The notes under the pieces were generated by a model that saw only the letters and a list, made by a program, of their open reading frames with translations, was not told where the DNA came from and searched no databases. A program made the translations under genes and the position numbers. Below, in pieces: positions 1-5,657 of a stretch of DNA of 5,657 nucleotides. The stretch is from Anaerolineae bacterium. GTDB lineage: Bacteria; Chloroflexota; Anaerolineae; Aggregatilineales; Phototrophicaceae. The first letter of the stretch is position 1, and the number at the start of each line of letters is the position of its first letter. The stretch covers positions 1-5,657 of the forward strand of contig JANQRM010000265.1 in NCBI GenBank assembly GCA_028284565.1, written 5' to 3'.

Positions 1-2394
1 CTCAGATTGACATTCGGGGCATTGCTTAGGGGGTTGTGTGGTGTAATTGCAGTGGTGACAATGGAGTGCTTGTCCATACCGATGGTAGGTCAGAGGTGTA
101 TCACAGCGCGGACACAGCGCGACATAGCCACAATCTCGACAAAAGACATAGGTATTCTGTCCCCGACGATTGAGATAGAGCATAGCCTGTTCGCCACGTT
201 CTATCACCGTGTACAAGGCTTCTTGGAGGGACTCACTGAACATACTGCGATTGCCTGCTTTAAGTTCCTCCCGCATGTCGACGACTTCCACAGGCGGGAG
301 GTCAATCGTGAGGGCATCTTCGGTCACAGGTTGATAGCGCGCGGTGACACCTTCTCGCTCAGCTTGCTCGACAATGCGTTGGCGATGCCCCATAATCCGA
401 TTCGGCAGATGCAAATAGTGATAGCGTCCCTGTTGGGCTTCATAAAAGGTGACACTATCCGGTGTGGCACTTCCTAATATCAATACGCCTTCATTCAGTT
501 CCATCATCTCATTGGCGACATCCCGCGCATGATAATGAGGTGGGTTAAAGGGTGGAGATTGCTTATAGCTGGTGTCGTGTTCCTCATCCAAGATGACCAA
601 ACCGACATCGGGCAGGGGAGTGAACAATGCTGAACGTGTCCCCACGATGACTCCTATATCGCCTTGTCGGGCGCGTTGCCAAGTATCAAAGCGTTCACGT
701 TGGGACAAACTCCCATGCACGACAGCGACTCGCTCTGGGAAGCGTTCTGCGACACGGCGTATCGTCTGCGGAGTCAGGGCAATTTCTGGGACAAGGAAGA
801 TGGCTTGTCGTCCTTGTGCGAGAGTCTGCTCAATCGCTTGCAGATAGATTTCCGTCTTGCCACTGCCCGTCACTCCATGAATCAGGAAGGCATGGTCAGC
901 TTGTGAGACGTTCACAGGAGCTAGGACATCCTGTATCTGGTGGATGACTCCTTCTAAATCCTCCATCACCGAATCTTGGCTAAACTGCATGACCTGCAAC
1001 CCCAATGATTCCAAAAAGGTTTGGCGAAATACGGCTTCGTCCGGCGTATACTGCGGAGTCGCGCTCTCGACTTCAATCACGAGCTTGGCTGTAGAACAAT
1101 AAAAATCGACGATGAAGCGTTCGATGCTCTGCTGTCGCCGAAATTGCATCCCCAAGACTTGCTTTTTGCGGAGTCGTTGCCATAGATAATTCTCCGCCTC
1201 TGTTGGTTGTTCGCGCTCTTGCTTGTCGAGATTCTTGAGGCTGGCATCTGATGACTCCACGCCCTCCCAGAATTCGTGGAGAGTGAGAGATGGATATTTC
1301 CACACCCACGCTTCAATCCGCGCCTGAATCTCGCTCCATCCGTCCGCTTGTTCATCCGTCAGCTTGGGTGGCAGGGCTGGCACGAAATCGCGGTCTGCTA
1401 AGGAATCCCGATAAACACGCTGGTCATCGACATAGATAAGTTGGGCTTCAATCAGTCGTTCAAATTGTGTGGGTGTTGCCTTAGTCTGTTTGAGTAACTT
1501 GCTTTTACTAATCGGCGATGATTGCGCTAAAGTCTGAAGGATGTTCCATTCTGTTTCCCCACGCCGTAAACTCAGCAAGACCTCATCTACCGATTCGGCA
1601 GGCAAACTCAAAAAGATCAGGTCTTGTTCACCCTTATTGGTCTCTTCGATAAACACATAACCCGCGTCCACCAATTTTTTCAATATCGAGCGGGTTTTGA
1701 CCTCTGCCATCTCAAAGGCATTGTTGATTCCAATGGGGTCATCGGGGTTGGTTGCAATCACTTCGAGTAAATCCGCTTGCTTACTACCTACACCCAAGCG
1801 TTTCATATGCTTGTTGATGTCGTATGGCGGGACTGTAAGACCAACCACCGTCTCCTGCTTGGCTTTGATTGGTGGTGGGGATAGAGTGGCTTGCAGGGTA
1901 AGGATGCCGTCCGCTTCCATGTGCTTGAGGGTTTGTTCTAGTTCGGGGTCTTTGACTTGCTGTTTCAGTTGCTTCAAGCGACGACTTGGATGCTTTTTCA
2001 GGCGTTTGAGTATGGCTTTTGCTAAGGCAGTCTGACCTTCCGCTTGGGCATCGACGAGCTGAATCAACTTGTCAGATTTACCTGTCACGCCCGGCGGAAG
2101 CATTAACCAGATGCAGGCTCCAATTGGCGCGAGATAGGCTTCACTCATCCACTGAGCCAGTTCAATGTGCATCGGAGTCATAACTGGATTCGGGTCGAGT
2201 AATTCGAGGATGGGCTTCGTCTCGGCGATGTCCGTTTCACTATGGAAATCCAATACCACGCCGGGTTGCATGGCAACACCAAATTCTACGCGCACGAGAT
2301 GCCCAACTTGCACCTGATGGACGAGTTCATCTGGGATGTGATAATGAAAACTTTTGCGAACTGGAACGTTGACCGCAACTTCGGCGTAGGTCAT
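1..2394 (-). CDS. priA: Primosomal protein N' (PriA), replication-restart helicase with an embedded DUF559 domain; 3' end outside window
   Basis: PriA is a DExH-type 3'-5' helicase that recognises stalled forks and D-loops and starts reloading of the replicative helicase. The frame is open from ATG at 2394 to position 1, giving 798 residues without a stop. Seen in order: N-terminal 3'-DNA-binding domain (about 1-105, with the PVRKSFHYHIP start typical of PriA); three winged-helix-like units (about 119-170, 199-250, 280-326); LTDEQ at 345-349; a DUF559 insertion; Walker A GVTGSGKT at 507-514; LVPEIALTPQ from 534; GTRSALF from 585; DEEH at 603-606; GSATP at 641-645; LNRRG at 741-745; and eight zinc-binding cysteines (752, 755, 761, 764, 779, 782, 792, 795). 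The C-terminal part of helicase lobe 2 is missing beyond the edge. The start is the first ATG after an in-frame TAA at 2410-2412, and no good Shine-Dalgarno sequence precedes it. The family is usually about 730-830 residues, so the full protein should be about 1,000. The identity is very secure. Confidence 0.96.
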   Translation of the reverse strand, partial: MTYAEVAVNVPVRKSFHYHIPDELVHQVQVGHLVRVEFGVAMQPGVVLDFHSETDIAETKPILELLDPNPVMTPMHIELAQWMSEAYLAPIGACIWLMLPPGVTGKSDKLIQLVDAQAEGQTALAKAILKRLKKHPSRRLKQLKQQVKDPELEQTLKHMEADGILTLQATLSPPPIKAKQETVVGLTVPPYDINKHMKRLGVGSKQADLLEVIATNPDDPIGINNAFEMAEVKTRSILKKLVDAGYVFIEETNKGEQDLIFLSLPAESVDEVLLSLRRGETEWNILQTLAQSSPISKSKLLKQTKATPTQFERLIEAQLIYVDDQRVYRDSLADRDFVPALPPKLTDEQADGWSEIQARIEAWVWKYPSLTLHEFWEGVESSDASLKNLDKQEREQPTEAENYLWQRLRKKQVLGMQFRRQQSIERFIVDFYCSTAKLVIEVESATPQYTPDEAVFRQTFLESLGLQVMQFSQDSVMEDLEGVIHQIQDVLAPVNVSQADHAFLIHGVTGSGKTEIYLQAIEQTLAQGRQAIFLVPEIALTPQTIRRVAERFPERVAVVHGSLSQRERFDTWQRARQGDIGVIVGTRSALFTPLPDVGLVILDEEHDTSYKQSPPFNPPHYHARDVANEMMELNEGVLILGSATPDSVTFYEAQQGRYHYLHLPNRIMGHRQRIVEQAEREGVTARYQPVTEDALTIDLPPVEVVDMREELKAGNRSMFSESLQEALYTVIERGEQAMLYLNRRGQNTYVFCRDCGYVALCPRCDTPLTYHRYGQALHCHHCNYTTQPPKQCPECQSE
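922..1209 (-). other. DUF559 (Vsr-like, PD-(D/E)xK-type nuclease) domain inserted within PriA
   Basis: This covers PriA residues about 396-491. The order of motifs follows the DUF559 family: TEAENYLWQRLR (398-409; family pattern T-x-A-E-x-x-L-W-x-x-L-R), GMQFRRQQSI (415-424), IVDFYC (428-433), LVIEVE (438-443), FLESLGLQVMQF (460-471) and the terminal helix DLEGVIHQI (479-487). DUF559 proteins are small Vsr-like nucleases, mostly uncharacterised, often found alone or near restriction and transfer genes. Acidic residues E401, D430 and E441 match expected active-site positions. The usual D-G-x-x-H that follows is replaced by E-S-A-T-P. A charged linker of about 33 residues (363-395) joins it to the LTDEQ helix, and about 15 residues join it to the Walker A strand. 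The frame is continuous across both junctions. Family membership is read from motifs; activity is unknown. Confidence 0.88.
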
Positions 2395-2408
2395 AAGAGC
2401 GCTGATGA

Positions 2409-2457
2409 ATTATCCGTTATTGGGTCTTAGTTTACCAGCGAATCGGTATTGAACCAA
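2409..2457 (-). promoter_or_regulatory. Weak candidate promoter(s) for priA
   Basis: Two weak sigma70-like arrangements precede priA. One is TTGGTT (2452-2457), a 17-base spacer and TAAACT (2429-2434). The other has a better -10, GATAAT (2409-2414), only 14 bases from the ATG, with a poor -35 TGGTAA (2432-2437) at 17 bases. The second would give a transcript with almost no leader, which would fit the lack of a Shine-Dalgarno sequence. Neither is convincing alone, and -10-like hexamers are common by chance. Confidence 0.28.
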
Positions 2458-2483
2458 TGTTCTATTTTGGGTGAATAGATAGA

Positions 2484-2504
2484 AAGATGGTGTACCGCCA
2501 TCTT
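2484..2504 (-). terminator. Candidate intrinsic terminator after the HEAT/membrane protein gene
   Basis: A perfect 7-bp inverted repeat (AAGATGG / CCATCTT) with a 7-base loop begins 10 bases after the stop codon of the upstream gene. On the minus strand the stem is followed by TCTATCTATT, which is pyrimidine-rich but not a clean U run. The stem has only three G-C pairs, so it would be a weak terminator. Its position, directly behind a stop and ahead of the priA start, is what supports the call. The rest of the 2395-2514 gap shows nothing beyond the priA promoter candidates. Confidence 0.45.
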
Positions 2505-2514
2505 GTCAGTTGGG

Positions 2515-3927
2515 TTACTCGTCGTCATTCATACTGTCGAGTTTGCTTTGCGACTCATCAAAGGCAGTTTGTGCAGTTTGTGCCAAAGCCAAGCCGGGAG
2601 AGGCAATATCCGTCAGCGTATTACTCGCGCAACCTTCAGCAAAGCGTGTCCAAGCATCTCGTGCCAGTGCCATCCCAACATTGTAACTGTCGATGGCTTC
2701 CACGAGGTCTGTCGGTAGATTCGCACGTTCATCATCCGTAATCGTATAGTCAAGAGGGAGCGTCGGCTGGTCATCTCGACACGCATCCGTCACACCACCT
2801 TGAATGATATCGTTCCAATACTGAATGATGACGTTGTTATAACCTCGTATCGGCGCATTCATCTCGTCTAGATTAAACTGAATGACCCGTGCATGTTGAG
2901 CAATGACTTCGGGTTCGAGTGTAGGGGTGGGTTGGGGGGTTTCTGTCGGCGCAGGTGTAAGTGTTGGAATGCTTTCACCCGGAATAATTGTCGAGCTATC
3001 GAGTAGGGGTTGAATCTTCGTCTGTAAATCGGCTTGAATTGGCGTGAGCAAGTCCCATTCTTGGTTTGCCGTTTCACCCACAATCAATGCACCAGCTTCG
3101 CAGGATTGGTCAAAGCGGAAACGCAAATCATCCAAGCTATTGCGCGCATTATTGAGCAAATTAATCGTCTCCACCATCACCGGATAGGCTTCTGCGTCCA
3201 ACCCAAGAGGTAATTCATACACTGCTGGACGCACAAAGGGTGCATCACAATCATAGGGTGCATCACGGGTGATTAGCTGATACTGACTCAGCAATTGGTT
3301 GCTATCATTAATCAAATCGGCATGCATCTGACGCAATTCTGCCAATACAGCCACAGGGTCAGCTGGGGGTATGGGCGTGTTCGTCGGCGGAATAGATGTT
3401 TCTGTGGGGGTTGCCGCTGGTTGAGACAAACCCTCCAACGCCCCACTGGAGATGAGGACACCTGCACCCAACAAAATCACAAAACTCACAGTCAACAGAC
3501 CCATCAAACGGACAAGTGTGCCACGAGCAAAACGGGCGCGTCGTCCGAAGGCTTTCTTATGAATAATGCTATCCAGTAACAAGAGGGCTTGTTCTTCTTT
3601 TTCACCACCGTCATCCAGCGCATTAGATAAGGCTTTGAACATGCCAAGCGAGTAAGCGGAGGCTTTACGAACCCCACCGTCTTTGTCGTTCTGGTAGGCT
3701 CGGCGCAACGCAGTGATAGCTTTCGGTTCTCCTGCTTCACCCAACCAGAAAGCCGCCTCTTGACGATCGCTGGCGGAAGCTTTTGTGCTAAGTAAAACGC
3801 GAATTTTCTTGTCGACCTGCGCCTTAAATTGTTGTTGCTGTTTTAGGCGATCAATATCGACATCGACATCAAAATCATCAGAAAAATCGTCATCCAAATC
3901 GAGATCGTCATCAAAGTCAAACGACAT
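2515..3927 (-). CDS. HEAT-repeat, single-pass membrane protein with two duplicated extracytoplasmic domains; function unknown
   Basis: I do not recognise a named family for the full 470-residue protein. Seen in order: a very acidic N-terminus (14 Asp in the first 26 residues); a Gln-rich helix start (29-33); a HEAT/PBS-lyase-like segment (about 52-100) with helix pairs such as RQEAAFWLGEAGEPKAITAL and a VRKASAYSLG helix; an Arg-rich stretch (129-140); a transmembrane helix (about 137-163); a Pro/Thr linker (171-190); a helical domain with Cys227 and Cys276; a second Pro/Thr linker (311-339); and a related domain with Cys383 and Cys433. Basic residues before the helix predict a cytoplasmic N-terminus and external C-terminus. 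HEAT repeats usually bind other proteins, so a scaffold or sensor role is possible, but that is inference. The start is supported by AAGGGA 8 bases upstream. It is probably transcribed from its own promoter downstream of asnB. Confidence 0.9.
   Translation of the reverse strand: MSFDFDDDLDLDDDFSDDFDVDVDIDRLKQQQQFKAQVDKKIRVLLSTKASASDRQEAAFWLGEAGEPKAITALRRAYQNDKDGGVRKASAYSLGMFKALSNALDDGGEKEEQALLLLDSIIHKKAFGRRARFARGTLVRLMGLLTVSFVILLGAGVLISSGALEGLSQPAATPTETSIPPTNTPIPPADPVAVLAELRQMHADLINDSNQLLSQYQLITRDAPYDCDAPFVRPAVYELPLGLDAEAYPVMVETINLLNNARNSLDDLRFRFDQSCEAGALIVGETANQEWDLLTPIQADLQTKIQPLLDSSTIIPGESIPTLTPAPTETPQPTPTLEPEVIAQHARVIQFNLDEMNAPIRGYNNVIIQYWNDIIQGGVTDACRDDQPTLPLDYTITDDERANLPTDLVEAIDSYNVGMALARDAWTRFAEGCASNTLTDIASPGLALAQTAQTAFDESQSKLDSMNDDE
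2527..3357 (-). repeat. Tandem duplicated extracytoplasmic domain in the HEAT/membrane protein
   Basis: Copy 1 covers residues about 191-315 and copy 2 about 340-467. Both follow a Pro/Thr-rich linker, are predicted helical at both ends, and carry two cysteines almost equally spaced: 49 residues apart in copy 1 (227, 276) and 50 in copy 2 (383, 433). In both, 34 or so residues of helix follow the second Cys. Sequence identity is low, so this is an old duplication detected from architecture and Cys spacing. The cysteines may form a disulfide within each copy (inference). Confidence 0.55.
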
Positions 3928-3935
3928 GCGTGGTG

Positions 3936-3941
3936 TCCCTT
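3936..3941 (-). promoter_or_regulatory. Shine-Dalgarno site of the HEAT/membrane protein gene
   Basis: AAGGGA on the minus strand lies 8 bases before the ATG at 3927, close to ideal spacing. It fixes the start at the residue opening the Asp-rich tail. Confidence 0.7.
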
Positions 3942-3977
3942 ATCCAAGTGAGTGGTCGCTCTGTGGGTTTGTCCCTA

Positions 3978-4005
3978 ACTATACGGTAAATCGCTCAACT
4001 TGCAA
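3978..4005 (-). promoter_or_regulatory. Candidate sigma70-type promoter for the HEAT/membrane protein gene
   Basis: On the minus strand TTGCAA (4000-4005, four of six consensus matches) is followed after 16 bases by TATAGT (3978-3983, five of six). Shifting the -35 by one base gives TTTGCA with a 17-base spacer. Transcription would start near 3971, leaving a leader of about 43 bases that contains the Shine-Dalgarno site. It sits wholly in the 92-base gap after asnB, where I see no hairpin terminator, so some read-through from asnB is also possible. Confidence 0.5.
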
Positions 4006-4019
4006 AGTCCGTTGGCTAT

Positions 4020-5657
4020 TTAATTGTCTGTAAACTTGTGATGCCATGTTTGGAGGGTGAGGAGCGTCCACAATTGCCCACCGTGGTCGTGTTTGCCTGC
4101 TTGATGCTCATCAATCAGCTGACTCACCACACGCATGTCCAACAAGCCCGGTTGCTTGGCAGATTCACTCAACAAAATATCTCGCACAGGCTGAATATCC
4201 CGCTTCAACCATGTTCCCATCGGCACACCAAAGCCATGCTTCTGTCGATGGATAATCTCATGAGGCAGATAGCGTTCTGCCACTTGTTTAAGGATGTATT
4301 TGGTGGTTCGTCCACGCAATTTTAAGTTAATGGGTATCAAGGAAGCCTGTTCCACAAGATGATGGTCAAGGAAGGGCGCGCGGGCTTCGAGCGATGCCAT
4401 CATACTGCAACGATCTGCTTTTATCAGCAGGTCGTCTGGCAAATAATTTGTCATATTCACGTATAGTATCGAGGCTAAATTCGCATCCACAATCTGTGAG
4501 GTGAAGTGCTCTCCTGCATGGTCAGTCTGCGTAGTTAATTGTGAAATGAAGTCCTCAGAAAATACGCGCACCCAATCGAAATAGGCATTGGCTAATGGTT
4601 GTTTCGCCCCTTGTGCAAAGCGACGCGCCCGTTTGATACCGTTGTAATAGCCTGTACCTTCAGGAAACCATCGTAGAATAGTTGCCAACCCACCCCAGAG
4701 TGGACGCGGGACTATTCCCAAGCGACGCACCATTTCCAATGCCACAAAGCGTTCATACCCGGCATACAACTCATCCCCGCCATCGCCTGTCAGTGCAACC
4801 GTCACCTCTTGTCGGGTGAGTTGACTCACGAGGAATGTCGGAATGGCACTGCTATCCGCGAAGGGTTGGTCATGATGCCAGACCAGTTGGTCAAGCAAAT
4901 CCAACGCATTCGGTTCGACTGTGAAAGCGATGTGGTCGGTTTCTAATAGGTCCGCGACTTGCTTAGCATATCGAGTCTCATCAAAGCTGTCATCGCCAGC
5001 AAAACCGATACTAAAGGTCTTGACCGAAGCGTTACTGAGCTTCTTCATCATCGCCACAATCAAGCTACTATCCAAGCCCCCGCTTAAGAACGCGCCCAAT
5101 GGCACATCGGCAATCAAACGTAAGCGAACAGCCTCTCGGAGCAAATCATGAACTGATTCAACTGTGGTATCTATGGGCTGGTTTTCCGAAATAGTTGCAT
5201 CTGTAATGGTCGGCGGTGTCCAATAGCGTCGCTTATGGATTTGCCCCTCGTGTAGAGTCAGCACTTCACCGGGAAGCAGAGCATGGATATGACGAAACGC
5301 GGTCAACGGTGCCGGGATATAACCATAACCCAGATACAATGCCAATATCTCAGGATCATCCAACGCCGACTCTTTTAATACCTGTGGATGCGCCAGTATC
5401 GCCTTAATCTCACTGCCGAAGACGAAGCAATTATCTTGCTGATAATAATACAGGGGCTTCTGTCCCATGCGGTCGCGCGCCAGCACGAGCTTGTTTTCTC
5501 GACTATCCCACAAAGCAATCGCAAACTGCCCGCGTAGATGGTCAAGCATCCCCAAGCCACAATCCGTATACAGATGAGCAATCGTCTCACCGTCGCCATC
5601 TGTTCGAAAGCGATAGCCCTTCGCCTGCAATTGTGTTCGCAAATCCTGATAGTTAAA
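4020..5657 (-). CDS. asnB: Asparagine synthetase (glutamine-hydrolysing), AsnB family; 5' end outside window
   Basis: This cytoplasmic enzyme makes asparagine from aspartate, glutamine and ATP (EC 6.3.5.4); an N-terminal amidotransferase domain releases ammonia for a C-terminal synthetase domain. The visible 545 residues begin in the amidotransferase domain at FNYQDLRTQLQAKGYRF, followed by RDRMGQKPLYY and FGSEIKAIL. The synthetase domain has the ATP pyrophosphatase loop SGGLDSS (5064-5084), GDGGDE (4770-4787), KADRCSMMASLEARAPFLDH, and the C-terminal KHGFGVPMGTWLK segment. Relatives are about 600-640 residues, so about 75-85 residues including the catalytic Cys2 are missing to the right. The frame stays open to base 5657, and the TTG at 5642 is internal. 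Paralogues of this family also modify cell-surface sugars or peptides, and no neighbour here settles the substrate. No defect is visible in the part seen. Confidence 0.95.
   Translation of the reverse strand, partial: FNYQDLRTQLQAKGYRFRTDGDGETIAHLYTDCGLGMLDHLRGQFAIALWDSRENKLVLARDRMGQKPLYYYQQDNCFVFGSEIKAILAHPQVLKESALDDPEILALYLGYGYIPAPLTAFRHIHALLPGEVLTLHEGQIHKRRYWTPPTITDATISENQPIDTTVESVHDLLREAVRLRLIADVPLGAFLSGGLDSSLIVAMMKKLSNASVKTFSIGFAGDDSFDETRYAKQVADLLETDHIAFTVEPNALDLLDQLVWHHDQPFADSSAIPTFLVSQLTRQEVTVALTGDGGDELYAGYERFVALEMVRRLGIVPRPLWGGLATILRWFPEGTGYYNGIKRARRFAQGAKQPLANAYFDWVRVFSEDFISQLTTQTDHAGEHFTSQIVDANLASILYVNMTNYLPDDLLIKADRCSMMASLEARAPFLDHHLVEQASLIPINLKLRGRTTKYILKQVAERYLPHEIIHRQKHGFGVPMGTWLKRDIQPVRDILLSESAKQPGLLDMRVVSQLIDEHQAGKHDHGGQLWTLLTLQTWHHKFTDN

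Noticed and set aside
7..477. Plus-strand open frame of 156 codons near the left edge
   Set aside because: It lies antisense to the zinc-binding and helicase part of priA, whose minus-strand frame is fully supported by motifs; the plus-strand product has no recognisable features.
900..1308. The insertion in priA as an intein or intron with a homing endonuclease
   Set aside because: No intein splice motifs (N-terminal Cys/Ser block, C-terminal His-Asn before Cys/Ser/Thr) are visible and the frame is open across both junctions. The insert is the size of a bare DUF559 domain plus linkers.
1073..1355. Two overlapping minus-strand open frames across the DUF559 region
   Set aside because: They are in other frames than priA. 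The in-frame translation gives the DUF559 motifs, so these are shadows and not separate nuclease genes.
1697..2035. Plus-strand open frame of 112 codons with hydrophobic, Cys-rich product
   Set aside because: It is antisense to the winged-helix region of priA, with no ribosome site and no sensible family features.
3978..3996. TTGAGC as the -35 of the promoter before the HEAT/membrane protein gene
   Set aside because: It is only 9 bases from the TATAGT -10, far too close; TTGCAA or TTTGCA a few bases upstream give the right 16-17 base spacing.
5640..5642. TTG as the start codon of asnB
   Set aside because: The reading continues upstream as FNYQD, matching the N-G-E-I-Y-N-F region of the amidotransferase domain. 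The true start, with catalytic Cys2, lies outside the window.

Overview
The window carries three genes, all on the minus strand, in transcription order asnB (start lies beyond the right edge), a HEAT-repeat/membrane protein, and priA (end lies beyond the left edge). Base composition is moderate. The membrane protein has Pro/Thr-rich extracytoplasmic linkers and the PriA has an elongated N-terminal region. This combination suggests an environmental Chloroflexota bacterium, possibly of the Anaerolineae. That assignment is inferred from style alone and no marker gene here proves it.

Right part (4020-5657): a class II, glutamine-hydrolysing asparagine synthetase lacking only its N-terminal ~75-85 residues, which include the catalytic Cys. 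Middle (2515-3927): a 470-residue protein with an extremely Asp-rich N-terminus, a small cytoplasmic HEAT-like region, one transmembrane helix, and two related extracytoplasmic domains, each preceded by a Pro/Thr linker. A plausible sigma70-type promoter and a good Shine-Dalgarno sequence precede it, and a short hairpin follows its stop codon. Left part (1-2394): PriA, the replication-restart helicase, open to the left edge and already 798 residues long before its second helicase lobe. No tRNA, rRNA, CRISPR array or mobile element is visible.

The main discovery candidate is inside priA. A complete DUF559/Vsr-like nuclease-type domain (about residues 396-491) is inserted in frame between the LTxEQ segment and the Walker A motif of the helicase. 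PriA motifs are intact on both sides, so this looks like a designed PriA-nuclease fusion and not a broken gene. The nuclease core keeps its acidic residues (E401, D430, E441), but the usual D-G-x-x-H segment after them has changed, so it may be catalytic, altered or purely structural. The same protein also appears to have an additional winged-helix unit before the helicase.

The three genes have no obvious shared pathway. Co-orientation with gaps of 92 and 120 bases, plus candidate promoters and a hairpin in those gaps, argues for largely separate transcription units.
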